This document shows, in pieces, positions 32,908-42,560 of a DNA stretch of 64,000 bases (positions are counted from its first letter, which is position 1; each line of letters opens with the position of its first letter). Both the position numbers and the translations under genes were made by a program. Below the pieces are notes generated by a model, which saw only the letters and a program-made list of their open reading frames with translations, was not told the DNA's origin and did no database searches. The stretch covers positions 28,606-92,605 of the forward strand of contig DATFGT010000066.1 of NCBI GenBank assembly GCA_035249175.1, written 5' to 3'. This DNA comes from 66-474 sp035249175. GTDB lineage: Bacteria; Pseudomonadota; Gammaproteobacteria; Xanthomonadales; Rhodanobacteraceae.

Positions 32908-33298
32908 TTCCGTAGTCTTGGTAAGATTTCTCTTCCACCAACCGCGAACCCAGCTTCAGGTTGATCGCGCGCTTCACCGCTGCACGTTTGTCGTTCGTGT
33001 GGTACACCGCGCGCGCCAGCTCGATGAAACGCGCATCGAACGTCTGGTCCCGTTCCTTCAGGCGGATTTCGTCCTCGATTTCCCACAACGCCTCGTTGAT
33101 GCGCTTCAGCTCCGCGCGTTCCGGGGCGATATCGGTGGGGGAGTGTTCGTCCGTGTTCCACAGGCGATCGAGGATCTGCAGTTCATCGCGCACGTTGGCC
33201 AGCTTGGCGGCGTCGGTGATGCGTTCGGACTTGATTTCCAGGATCGTCATCTTGTCGATCAGTTCGCCGAAGGAAACGGGTGCGGAGATCAGGCTCAT
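32897..33298 (-). CDS. DUF6165 family protein
   Basis: This 133-residue helical protein has the conserved start PVSFGELIDKMTILEIKSERI, a WNTDEHSP segment, ELKRINEALWEIEDEIRLKE and a basic C-terminal half with DKRAAVKRAINLKLGS. This family often sits near LPS glycosyltransferase genes, as here, but its role is unknown. The start at 33298 was chosen by conservation; the frame remains open to 33430 but that part holds promoter sequence for the divergent gene. Confidence 0.8.
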   Translation of the reverse strand: MSLISAPVSFGELIDKMTILEIKSERITDAAKLANVRDELQILDRLWNTDEHSPTDIAPERAELKRINEALWEIEDEIRLKERDQTFDARFIELARAVYHTNDKRAAVKRAINLKLGSRLVEEKSYQDYGSGN

Positions 33299-33433
33299 TT
33301 CATTGCGGCTCAGAAAAATTACGCCCAGCGTAACAACAACGCTGCCTTCACACATCTTTTCCTTGCAACCCACGCACTCCCCCTCAGAGTACAATGTCGT
33401 GCCGGATTGCGGCACACAGTTGTGGAGCATGCG

Positions 33434-34132
33434 ATGAATATCCTGATGGTGCTGACCTCACACGGCCAGCTTGGCCAAACCGGCGAGAAAACCGGCTTAT
33501 GGCTTGAAGAGTTGGCCACCCCGTACTACTTGTTCAAGAATGCCGGCGCGGTCGTGACGTTTGCCTCGCCCGCCGGTGGGCAGGTGCCAATCGATCCCAC
33601 TAGTGAACAGCCAGACAAGCAGACCGAAGCGACACGCCGCTTCCGGGCTGATTCCGATGCCATGCAGGCGCTCGCCCGCACCGAAAAGGTGGCCGATCTC
33701 GACCCTGAAGCATTCGACGCCGTGTTCTACGCCGGTGGTCACGGGCCGCTGTGGGATTTGGCGGATAACCACGATTCGCGGCGCTTGATCGAAATCCTCT
33801 ACGCCAGAGGCAAACCGGTCGCCGCCGTCTGCCACGGCACCGCAGCCTTGCGCGGCGCCCGCGGGCCGTTCGGGTTGCCGCTGGTGCGCGGCAAGGACGT
33901 CACCGGATTTTCCAATTCCGAGGAACGCGCCGCAGGTCTCGCCGAGAAGGTGCCCTTTCTCGTCGAAGACGCGCTGAAGGAAGCGGGTGGCATCTACTCC
34001 AAGGCCGCCGATTGGCAGCCCCACGTGGTCACTTCCGGCAACCTGATCACCGGACAAAATCCGGCATCGTCCGTCGGTGCAGCCAAGGCGGTGTTGCAGC
34101 AATTGCAGCAGCAGTCCGCGCGGGCTGCCTGA
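33434..34132 (+). CDS. DJ-1/PfpI family protein, Hsp31-like
   Basis: This 232-residue class I glutamine-amidotransferase-like protein has the nucleophile Cys in AVCHGTAAL near 134, the upstream Glu in GLWLEELATPYY and the FYAGGHGPLWDL loop. Those features point to the Hsp31/glyoxalase III branch, which detoxifies methylglyoxal. No signal peptide. ATG 33434 has a GGAG site 8 nt upstream; a TACAAT -10-like box lies at 33390-33395 without a good -35. Confidence 0.88.
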   Translation: MNILMVLTSHGQLGQTGEKTGLWLEELATPYYLFKNAGAVVTFASPAGGQVPIDPTSEQPDKQTEATRRFRADSDAMQALARTEKVADLDPEAFDAVFYAGGHGPLWDLADNHDSRRLIEILYARGKPVAAVCHGTAALRGARGPFGLPLVRGKDVTGFSNSEERAAGLAEKVPFLVEDALKEAGGIYSKAADWQPHVVTSGNLITGQNPASSVGAAKAVLQQLQQQSARAA

Positions 34133-34144
34133 AGTTCGCGTTGC

Positions 34145-35821
34145 TCACAAACCCGGCGGCGCAGGTTTCGCGAGCTGTGCCGAAGCTTTGGATTTCTGGG
34201 TGTACGGGTCGATTCCAACAGGCGCAGGCAGCGTGCTCAGGAACGCGGGGTCACGGCGCGCGTGCGTGGCCTGTTCGAACGCGTAGGCCATTCCGATCAG
34301 TGTCGGCTCGCCCCACTTGCGCCCGAAGAACAACACCCCGACCGGCAGCCCGTGCACGAACCCGGCCGGAACGGTGATGGACGGATACCCGGCCACTGCC
34401 GCGGGTCCGTAGGCGCTGGCGGTTCCGCCCGGATCACCTGTGACGAGGTCGATGCGCCACGCCGGGTCTTGCGCGGGCGCCAACAGCGCGTCCAGATGCC
34501 TGGCATCCATGGCCGCATCGATGCCTTCCGGCCCCGCCAGCTTCTGCAGCTTCGCCAAGGCATCCCGGTACGCCTTGTCGGTCAGCGGCCCCTTGGCTTG
34601 GGCCTGCTCAAACAGTTCCTCGCCAAACCATGGCATTTCCTCCGCGGCGTGTGCCTTGTCAAAGGCAATCAGGTCGGCGAGCGAATGCACTTTCAAGCCG
34701 GCGCGCGTGGCGAGATAAGCGTTGACCCCATGCTTGAACTCGTACAACAGCACGGTGGTTTCCGCATGGCCGTAATCGTTGACATGCGGAATTTTCACAT
34801 GGTCGATCACCGTGGCGCCGTGTGCACGCAACACCTCGATAGTGTGCTCAACCAGCTTGTCGACCCCCGGATCGTTCCCAGCCAGTTCGCGTACCACGCC
34901 GATGCGCTTGCCCTTGAGGGCGTTCGGATCGAGGAACTTCGTGTAGTCCGTCGCGTGTCGATCAGCATCGTTCGTCGCCGGGTCGCGCGGGTCGCTGCCC
35001 GCGATCGCGGACAGGACGATCGCGGCGTCCCGTACGTCGCGCGCAATCGGGCCGGCGGTGTCCTGGGTTGAACTGATCGGCACGATGCCTGCCCGGCTCA
35101 CCAACCCCACCGTCGGCTTGATGCCGACCACGCCATTCGCGGCCGAAGGGCAAATAACCGATCCATTGGTTTCGGTGCCGATTGCGACCGTCACGAACCC
35201 CGCTGCAACCGCCGCGGCAGAGCCGGAACTCGATCCGCAGGCGGTGCGGTCCAGCACGTAGGGATTGCGGGTCAACCCGCCGCGCCCGCTCCAGCCGCTG
35301 GTCGCGCGAGTCGAACGAAAATTCGCCCATTCGCTGAGGTTGGCCTTGCCCAGGATCACCGCGCCCGCCTTGCGGAGCTTCGCGGCCACCGTCGCATCGC
35401 GCGGCGCGGGCGCACCAAGCAACGCCAGCGACCCGGCCGTGGTAGGCATTTTGTCGCCGGTGTCGATATTGGCTTTCAGCAAAACCGGGATGCCCCACAA
35501 CAGCCCGTGGTCGCCTGTCTTGCGCTGTTGGTCGCGCTGGGCAGCGATCTTCATCGCATCCGGATTCAACTGCAGCACCGAATTGACCCGTGGTCCGGAT
35601 TGATCCAGCGCATCGATACGCCGGTTGAAATCCCCGACCAATTGTTGCGAATCGAGCTGACCCCGCACCATCCGGTCCCGCAAGTTCGTGATGCTGGCGT
35701 AACCGATCGCCTGATCAGTGGATGACCCCGGTGACAAAACCGGCGGCACGGCCAGTGCGATCGCCGGCATGGCCAGTAGCACAACCACGCACCCGCCAAG
35801 CACTCGGATCCTCATCACCAC
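34145..35821 (-). CDS. Exported amidase, amidase signature family
   Basis: This 558-residue Ser-cisSer-Lys amidase has a Sec signal peptide (residues 1-24, hydrophobic VLGGCVVVLLAMPAIALA), catalytic Lys at about 116 in LLKANID, cis-Ser near 198 in CGSSSGSAAAVAAG, and the nucleophile Ser near 221 in TNGSVICPSA. It probably hydrolyses an amide in the periplasm or outside the cell. It follows ggt in the same direction after 138 nt and lies in the sigma/FecR/TonB-receptor block. The substrate is unknown. The start may be Met1 or Met3. Confidence 0.88.
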   Translation of the reverse strand: MVMRIRVLGGCVVVLLAMPAIALAVPPVLSPGSSTDQAIGYASITNLRDRMVRGQLDSQQLVGDFNRRIDALDQSGPRVNSVLQLNPDAMKIAAQRDQQRKTGDHGLLWGIPVLLKANIDTGDKMPTTAGSLALLGAPAPRDATVAAKLRKAGAVILGKANLSEWANFRSTRATSGWSGRGGLTRNPYVLDRTACGSSSGSAAAVAAGFVTVAIGTETNGSVICPSAANGVVGIKPTVGLVSRAGIVPISSTQDTAGPIARDVRDAAIVLSAIAGSDPRDPATNDADRHATDYTKFLDPNALKGKRIGVVRELAGNDPGVDKLVEHTIEVLRAHGATVIDHVKIPHVNDYGHAETTVLLYEFKHGVNAYLATRAGLKVHSLADLIAFDKAHAAEEMPWFGEELFEQAQAKGPLTDKAYRDALAKLQKLAGPEGIDAAMDARHLDALLAPAQDPAWRIDLVTGDPGGTASAYGPAAVAGYPSITVPAGFVHGLPVGVLFFGRKWGEPTLIGMAYAFEQATHARRDPAFLSTLPAPVGIDPYTQKSKASAQLAKPAPPGL

Positions 35822-35959
35822 ACCTCCGGCTGAGCATGCCCGCCACGCGGCGGTTCTTCAGCAGCATGTCAGGCCAAGGATCGGGTGAGTGGCCCATGCG
35901 AACTCGACACAGCTCGCCACAAGCGGAACTCCAGCCGACGCCCCCGCGAGACCCGACAG

Positions 35960-37819
35960 TCAATACCCAATTACCTCGCCATCCCTGCGCATTTCGGTTG
36001 CGCCCCAATAGACGTGGTGCTCCGCATCGTACTGGATCGCCTCGTAGCCGCCGTACCCGCCCTCGGCATGCGTGGTGACCTTGACCTTGTAACCACGGTC
36101 GCGCAAGGCCGCCGCAATGCCGGGGTCGAAGCCCGATTCCAGCAACACCATTCCCGCGCCCTTTGAAGACGACCCCGTCGGTGTCGCATCACCGACGTGT
36201 GCCCAACGCGCGGCGTCACCGGCTTCCTGTACGTTCATGCCGAAATCGATCATGTTGACCAAGACCTGGGTCTGCCCCTGCGGCTGGAAGTAACCGCCCA
36301 TCACACCGAACGCCATCCACGGTGCACCGCCCTTCATTACGAACGCCGGAATGATGGTGTGGAACGGACGCTTGCGCGGCGCATACACGTTGGCACTCTT
36401 CGTGGTGAGTGAATACAACGCGCCGCGGTCCTGGAACATGAAGCCAAGCCCCGGCGCCACTTCCCCCGAGCCCATGCCGGCATAGTTCGATTCGATCATC
36501 GAAACCATCATGCCATCGGCGTCGGCCGTCTCGAAATCGGTGGTATCCCCGCTTCCCGAAGGATACACGCCGGTCTGGTACGGCAAGGGGTTGCCCGGAG
36601 CAATCTCCGGATTGGCATGCTGCAGATCGATCAGCTTGCGGCGCTGGTCCGCGTAGGCTTGCGACAGTAGGCCTTGCACCGGCACGTGATAGAAGCGCGG
36701 ATCCGCGTACCACTTGGACAGATCCGCCGAGGCCAGCCGAAAGGCGCCGATCTCGGCCATCAAGGTGTCGGGATTGCCGAGCCCTGTCTTCTTGAGATCG
36801 AAGCCCTTCAGCACGTTGAGCATTTCCAGCGTGGCGAAACCCTGGCCATTCGGCGGCAACTCATAGACGTCGTAGCCGCGGTAGTCCACCGACTGCGGCG
36901 TCACCCATTCGCCGTGGAAATCCGTGAAATCCGAGTACGCCGGGCCGGTGCCGATACGCTTGAAAAAGTCCGCCATGACGTGCGCGGCGTAGCCTTTGTA
37001 GAACGCGTCGCGACCGCCTTGGGCAATCAGTGCGAGCGTGTGCGCCATGTCCGGGTTCCGGAAGATTTCTCCCTGGTGCGGCGTATGGCCATTGATCAGG
37101 AAAACCTTCTGCGCGTTTTCGAAGTCCTTGATCAAGCCGCGATGTTTTTCGAATGCCTTCCAGTTGCCCTGCCAGTATTCGGCCACGACCTGCGTCACGG
37201 GGAATCCATGGGTGGCGTAATAGATTGCCGGGGCAAGATCTTCGCTGATTGGCAATTTGCCGAACTTCTCGTGCAACGCGAACCAGGCATCGACGATGCC
37301 CGGCACCGTCACCGGCAAGGGCCCGAGCAACGGGATCTGGTCGGTCGGCTTCATGCCGGCCTTTTCGTAGGCCGCCTTGACCTCGGCTCGCATCTGTTTC
37401 AGCGAACGGTCCCGGGGCGACCAGCCCGAACCGTTGTATCCGTAAAGCTTGTGCGTCTTAGGATCCCATACGATCACAAAGGCATCGGCGCCGAGCCCGT
37501 TCAACACCGGTTCCGTGAGACACAGCATTGCGCTCGTGGCGATCGCCGCATCAACGGAGCTGCCGCCCTTCTTGAGGATTTCGATGCCGGCCTGCGAAGC
37601 CAGGGGCTGTTCGCTCGCGATCATGCCGTGCTGCGCAAGCACCGGAGAGCGCGTCTGCCACGGCGAGCCGGCGTAATGATCGCCGCGGCTGATGCCGGCT
37701 TGGGCGGTACCGATCGCCGCCAAGGCGGTGATCAGGCCGATCACACTTGTCAGCACGGCTCTCGGAATCCACGCCACGCGGCATTGCCGCTGCCGCGAAA
37801 TACTTGGGAACTTCAACAT
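35960..37819 (-). CDS. ggt: Gamma-glutamyltransferase
   Basis: This 619-residue periplasmic Ntn hydrolase precursor transfers or hydrolyses gamma-glutamyl groups. A signal peptide ends near AAIGTAQA. The large subunit has EQPLASQAGIEILKKGGSSVDAA, and the catalytic Thr of the small subunit is about residue 426 in SGDTTDFETADADG, where the usual TTH-S is TTDF. Start ATG 37819 has a GGAGAT ribosome site; the frame is open to 37939 but that part is not conserved. It lies 181 nt downstream of the TonB receptor gene. Confidence 0.93.
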   Translation of the reverse strand: MLKFPSISRQRQCRVAWIPRAVLTSVIGLITALAAIGTAQAGISRGDHYAGSPWQTRSPVLAQHGMIASEQPLASQAGIEILKKGGSSVDAAIATSAMLCLTEPVLNGLGADAFVIVWDPKTHKLYGYNGSGWSPRDRSLKQMRAEVKAAYEKAGMKPTDQIPLLGPLPVTVPGIVDAWFALHEKFGKLPISEDLAPAIYYATHGFPVTQVVAEYWQGNWKAFEKHRGLIKDFENAQKVFLINGHTPHQGEIFRNPDMAHTLALIAQGGRDAFYKGYAAHVMADFFKRIGTGPAYSDFTDFHGEWVTPQSVDYRGYDVYELPPNGQGFATLEMLNVLKGFDLKKTGLGNPDTLMAEIGAFRLASADLSKWYADPRFYHVPVQGLLSQAYADQRRKLIDLQHANPEIAPGNPLPYQTGVYPSGSGDTTDFETADADGMMVSMIESNYAGMGSGEVAPGLGFMFQDRGALYSLTTKSANVYAPRKRPFHTIIPAFVMKGGAPWMAFGVMGGYFQPQGQTQVLVNMIDFGMNVQEAGDAARWAHVGDATPTGSSSKGAGMVLLESGFDPGIAAALRDRGYKVKVTTHAEGGYGGYEAIQYDAEHHVYWGATEMRRDGEVIGY

Positions 37820-38000
37820 GCCATATCTCCAGCAACGACCCCGCGCCAATAATGCGCCTCCACCTTGCCGCGCACAGCCGCCATTTCCGACGCGCCGGCC
37901 GCCATGCGCAGTGGTTGAAGCCTTCAGCAGCAACTTCATCCCCAGGCTTTCGCCTTGTCGCCCAGCCGCTTCGCCAACGAGCGAGCCTGCCGCAGCAACG

Positions 38001-41000
38001 CTAGAAATTCACCGTCACACGCCCCCAGTAATAGCGGCCCACCACGTCGAAGTCTGCCCCATCTGCCGCGCCATTGCCGAGCCCATAGAAGTTGTAATAG
38101 AGGACGGGCGGTTGCTTGTCGAACACGTTGTTGACGCCGAAATTGATCCGAGAGTTGATTTTCGATATGTCATACCCGACCGCGAAGTTGTTGTACACGA
38201 ACGAGCCGTAACGGAGCACGTACGGAACCGCGAAGCCGCGGGCAGCAGAGTAGTGGCGTGCCACGACATGCGATCCAACGTCGAAGTGATCGATGAACTG
38301 CATCTGCCAGAACGCGCTCCATGGCCCAAGTTGCCAATTCAATTGGCCCAGGGCCCGAATACGCGGCATCAATATTCCGATACCACCGCCAAGGTCCGTA
38401 TTGAGGTTGCCGACCAGGTCATATGCCGAGTTGCCCGGCAGCCCCGGCGCGGTTTGCTCCTTGTACTGGGTCATGTACGTGCTGTGCAAATCAACCGTGA
38501 ATTGTCCGAATGAAAAAGACGGAAGCCGGTATGACACATTGAGGTCGACACCCTTCACGTCGATTCGGCCAAGGTTGGCGGTTGGCGCCTTGATCTCCCG
38601 GATCTGACCAGGATTGGGTGTGTCGGCACCAAAACGGTCGATGAGTGGACAAAATTGGTTGATGCCATTGAAGCAGGCAGTCAGTACCGTGCCTGCGGAT
38701 ACACCGGTGATCTCGTTGTCGAGGAAGATGCGCCAAACATCGACAGTGGCGTCAAAGCCGGGTACGAATTTCGGTGACCACACCATGCCGAAGTCGAACG
38801 ACTTGCCGTTCTCGGGTCCCAGCGGGAATCCAGCCAGCGCCGAACCGGACCCAAGCGTGTTGGTCTGCGAGTGGGTAGCAACTTGCGCGTCGACAAACGA
38901 TCCGTCGGTTGGCACGCCGACACAGGCCGGGTTCGCCACGGTAATGTGGTCGCAGGGATCATTGCTCAGCGTCGTGCCGCCGAATGCAATTCCGGCAAAA
39001 ATGTCACCGATCGTCGGAGCCCTGAAAACCTTCGAAACGTTGCCCCGTATCAGCAGGTCTTCGATCGGCCGGTACTGGATACCGACCTTCCAGTTGGACG
39101 TGCTCCCGAAATCGCTGTACTTCGAGTAACGGTCGCCCAAGTCAATGCTCGCGCTGTACACCCCCGGCAAGTCCTTCAGCAACGGCACGAACAATTCACC
39201 GTAGGCTTCCTTCACGTCGTACCCGCCATGCACCGGAGAGGTACATTGACTGCTGAGCGGGCACAGACCGTGGTCATCCGCCAGCAAGCCACTGCCGACG
39301 ATGCTGTTGAGGTATTCGGTTCTGTATGACGCACCGAGGGCCAACTGTACCGTCCCAGCCGGCAAATCAAACACGCCACCGGTGATATCTGCGTACTTGA
39401 CGCGCTGCTGTGTATACGTGTTGAACATGCCGGTCGCCGTGGTGCCCGGCGCCTGCACCACCGCCAGTGACGCCGGGTTGTTGAGATTGAATGTATCCCA
39501 CGGGGTACAACCCGGAATGATGGTAGTCAAGTCACCCGGCGTGCCGACGCACACGACCCGACCCGTGGCGGGATCCAGCATCGATGGTCCCAGCCCGGGA
39601 TTCAGTTTTGCCAAGATGGGGAGTCCGCCAGCCTTCGTGACGTCGCTCTGGTGTCCGTAGTCGTAGCCGATGTCCCATTGCCAATCCTGTCCCAGGATCG
39701 TGGCAAACCCGCGCAGCCCGAACATGATGTTGTCGGTCGTGACCGCGCTTGGCGTCACGCGATTGCCGATGGTGGTCAACCGCGACTCCAGCACATTGCC
39801 GCTCGTAGGTGAAAACTCGACGCCGTACTTTCCGAACGGATTGTAGTAGCTGTATTGGGACACCACCGTGCCGGTCAGGTCGGACCATACGGGTGGGCCG
39901 AGCGTGAAGCTGCTGTTGGTCTTGTTGTGGAGCACCGTCAGGAACGCGTCAACGTTCGAAAACAAATGGTAGGTTCCGTTGAAGAACGCATTCGTGCGCT
40001 CAGTTGGCTGGGTCAACGGGCGAGCCACGGAGTAGCTGTAAAAGTCCGCGCGGGTCGTGCAGTGAAAGTCGGCGGGGGTGACAGGCTGGCTCTGTCCTTC
40101 CGCGCTCGCGTTCAGCGTGAATGACCGGCACCCGCCGAACTGCGCGCTCAAACTCGGCGGCAGAAACGTGACGCTACCGGGTGTGAAACTCGAGCCGCCC
40201 AGAACCGTATGGAGCGGCGTGTCCGAACTCCCCGTGATCGACAAGGTTTGACTTGAAAACTTGCGGCTGATCTGGGCAATAGCATCGGTCTTGTTGTAAT
40301 CGAGGCCCGCGAGGATGCTTCCCTTGTCCGAACTCTGGCCGAAGGTGAACGAAAAGCCCCTGCGCACCCCGTCCCCATGGTCGGAAATGCCGTAGTCGGT
40401 TTGGAATTGGGCGCCCTGATAGTTGGTTTTCAGGATGACGTTGACCACGCCACCGATCGCATCGGAACCATAAACCATCGATGCCCCGGTGGTCATGACC
40501 TCGACCCGTTCGACGGCCTCCAGCGGAATGGTGCCGAGGTCATTGGTGGCAACGCGCTGTCCGTTGACCAACACCAAGGTGCGTGCCGGCGTAAGCCCGC
40601 GGAGCCCCACCGCCTGCTCGCCGCTGACACCCTGGTTGTCGATGTTGGGAGTCACCACGGCGCCGGTGACTGACGGGAGGTTCAGCAGAGCCTGTCCAAT
40701 GGTCAACTCACCAGTCTGTTGGAGCTGCTGCGCGGTGATCGCGACTACCGGATTCGCAGTAGCCATTTGCGCCTCACGGATGTGCGAACCGGTTACCTGC
40801 ACGGTTTGCAGCGTCTGCGGTTTGGGCAGCGGCGGAGGTGGCGCCTGCGGCGGATCAATCTGACCGCTCGGTGGGTCCGCCTGCAAAACGAAGGTCGTTG
40901 GATCGATGGAGCGCGATTCCAGGCCGGTCCCGCGTAGCAGGGCACGCAGCGCCACTGCGGGAACATAGCGCCCCGACACACCGCCCGAAGTCTTGCCGGC

Positions 41001-41303
41001 CACCAGATCGGTTGAATAGTCGACGTGCACGCCGGCCTGCGCGGCGAAGATGTTCAGAGCCGCATCCAGAGGCCCAGCCGGAATCTTGTAATCGCTGGCG
41101 TGCGGGGTGTTGTCTGCACTTGATTGCGACGTTTGAGCGGTCGCCGCGCGGATGGGTGCCGCAATCGCGACAGTCGCTGCCGTTATCGCGATGGCGATGG
41201 AAATCGCAAGCGTGCGGCGCCGGAGTCGTACACCATCGGCGCACCCGCGTGGAGCGAGGATGTTGTGTTCGCGGCGCGCAGCGGGATGTCGGTTGGCTTT
41301 CAC
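38001..41303 (-). CDS. TonB-dependent receptor with STN signalling domain
   Basis: This 1100-residue outer-membrane receptor has a long basic N-terminus and a signal peptide, an STN domain (DYKIPAGPLDAALNIFAAQA to about TTFVLQ), a Pro-rich linker, the plug domain with TVQVTGSHI and VMTTGASMVYGSDAIGG, and a beta barrel ending in RVTVNF. The STN domain marks a transducing receptor that signals to FecR and an ECF sigma factor, both encoded just upstream. The GTG start at 41303 has GGAG 7 nt upstream; the frame extends to 41369. The ligand is unknown. Confidence 0.92.
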   Translation of the reverse strand: MKANRHPAARREHNILAPRGCADGVRLRRRTLAISIAIAITAATVAIAAPIRAATAQTSQSSADNTPHASDYKIPAGPLDAALNIFAAQAGVHVDYSTDLVAGKTSGGVSGRYVPAVALRALLRGTGLESRSIDPTTFVLQADPPSGQIDPPQAPPPPLPKPQTLQTVQVTGSHIREAQMATANPVVAITAQQLQQTGELTIGQALLNLPSVTGAVVTPNIDNQGVSGEQAVGLRGLTPARTLVLVNGQRVATNDLGTIPLEAVERVEVMTTGASMVYGSDAIGGVVNVILKTNYQGAQFQTDYGISDHGDGVRRGFSFTFGQSSDKGSILAGLDYNKTDAIAQISRKFSSQTLSITGSSDTPLHTVLGGSSFTPGSVTFLPPSLSAQFGGCRSFTLNASAEGQSQPVTPADFHCTTRADFYSYSVARPLTQPTERTNAFFNGTYHLFSNVDAFLTVLHNKTNSSFTLGPPVWSDLTGTVVSQYSYYNPFGKYGVEFSPTSGNVLESRLTTIGNRVTPSAVTTDNIMFGLRGFATILGQDWQWDIGYDYGHQSDVTKAGGLPILAKLNPGLGPSMLDPATGRVVCVGTPGDLTTIIPGCTPWDTFNLNNPASLAVVQAPGTTATGMFNTYTQQRVKYADITGGVFDLPAGTVQLALGASYRTEYLNSIVGSGLLADDHGLCPLSSQCTSPVHGGYDVKEAYGELFVPLLKDLPGVYSASIDLGDRYSKYSDFGSTSNWKVGIQYRPIEDLLIRGNVSKVFRAPTIGDIFAGIAFGGTTLSNDPCDHITVANPACVGVPTDGSFVDAQVATHSQTNTLGSGSALAGFPLGPENGKSFDFGMVWSPKFVPGFDATVDVWRIFLDNEITGVSAGTVLTACFNGINQFCPLIDRFGADTPNPGQIREIKAPTANLGRIDVKGVDLNVSYRLPSFSFGQFTVDLHSTYMTQYKEQTAPGLPGNSAYDLVGNLNTDLGGGIGILMPRIRALGQLNWQLGPWSAFWQMQFIDHFDVGSHVVARHYSAARGFAVPYVLRYGSFVYNNFAVGYDISKINSRINFGVNNVFDKQPPVLYYNFYGLGNGAADGADFDVVGRYYWGRVTVNF

Positions 41304-41541
41304 GTGCGTTCTCCAGCAGGCGAGATCATGGCGGCGGTGCGGGTCGCGCCGCGCCTCTCTTTCAAGCATTCAACGGCACGAGTCGACGGAAACCCTACCT
41401 CGCGATCCAGGAACCGCCATGCCGGGCTGTGCAAAGCGCCGTACCGATCGCCACGCCGAAGAAAGAATCGCTAACGATGATGGCTACCCCCACCGACAGT
41501 CGCTCGGGTATGCCTCGAATCCACGCCTACGAAAATCACGG

Positions 41542-42558
41542 CTAGTCCTGCGCATGCTGATCACGCAGGAGTACGACTCTGGTGGAAGACAACCGGTGCG
41601 CGCGAATTGGCCATCCGGACTCCAGAACTTTCAGCAGCGTTACCTGATCTCCCGCACGGAACGTGCCGGTGACGCGGACTTCCCGCAGACTGGTATCACC
41701 CAATTCCAATACCGTACTGCTGTAACGATTCATCTCGGCCAGCAGGCGTGGCAGAGCCCAGCCGCGCGCCACGACTTCGCCGGAAGTCCAACCCAGAGCC
41801 TCCTGCAAATCGGCCGGGTGAGGGACACCCACCACGCCGGCACGATCGAAGCGCAGCGCTTCACCAGTCGACAGTGTCGAATTCGAACGTGCCGTTGCCA
41901 CCGAGACCTTCCCTTCCAGCAACACGACACTGACTTCGTGGCGGTTGCCGATGCTCACCTGGAAGGTGGTACCCACGTCGGTCACGGTACCGCCTCCGGC
42001 ACTCACGATGAACGGCCAGTCGTCATCGTGGCGTACCCGGAATTCTGCCCTGCCATGCAGCAGGACTATTCCGCGTGCCTCGATGCCATAACGCACAATC
42101 ACGGCGGAATCGGTGTCCAGCAGCAATGCCGAGCCGTCTTGAAGTTGAATCGCCTGTTGCTGGCCCGTGCGCGTCGCATAACGAACACCATACGCAGTAG
42201 CCTCGCGGGCCGGCCACCAGAGAGCGACCATGCCTCCCACGAAGAAAACGGCCGCAGCGACAGCCATCGCCGGGGCAAGCCAAATGCGCAATTGCCAGCC
42301 CGGGCTCCAGTGCGCATCGCGCATGGCCCGGTTCGCCGCCACATGCAGGTCCGGATGTCGGGCTGCTTCCAAACCCAAGCTCCACAGCTGCTCGGCCTGG
42401 TGATAGGCCTCGGCGTGAACGGGATCGGCAGCAATCCACCGGCCGAATTCGGTACGGCGCGGATCGTTCGTGTCCACATCCAGCAATCGAACGAGCCAAC
42501 GTTCGGCCTCGCTGCGCACGCGGGGGTCGATGCCGCCATTGATCAAAGATGCCGTCAT
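41542..42558 (-). CDS. fecR: FecR family anti-sigma regulator
   Basis: This 338-residue inner-membrane regulator has a cytoplasmic N-terminal DUF4880 helix region (AERWLVRLLDVD and FGRWIAADPVHAEAYHQ), a transmembrane helix near 92-114, a periplasmic FecR domain (TAYGVRYATRTGQQQAIQL, VGTTFQVSIG) and a C-terminal DUF4974-like end. It would hold or license the sigma factor encoded immediately upstream until the receptor binds its ligand. The gene follows the sigma gene with a 2-nt gap and is 238 nt before the receptor. Confidence 0.92.
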   Translation of the reverse strand: MTASLINGGIDPRVRSEAERWLVRLLDVDTNDPRRTEFGRWIAADPVHAEAYHQAEQLWSLGLEAARHPDLHVAANRAMRDAHWSPGWQLRIWLAPAMAVAAAVFFVGGMVALWWPAREATAYGVRYATRTGQQQAIQLQDGSALLLDTDSAVIVRYGIEARGIVLLHGRAEFRVRHDDDWPFIVSAGGGTVTDVGTTFQVSIGNRHEVSVVLLEGKVSVATARSNSTLSTGEALRFDRAGVVGVPHPADLQEALGWTSGEVVARGWALPRLLAEMNRYSSTVLELGDTSLREVRVTGTFRAGDQVTLLKVLESGWPIRAHRLSSTRVVLLRDQHAQD

Positions 42559-42560
42559 GC

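Noticed and set aside
33366..33395. Sigma70 promoter for the DJ-1 gene
   Set aside because: A good TACAAT is present, but the nearest TTG-type -35 is 21 nt away, which is too far. It is mentioned only with the gene.
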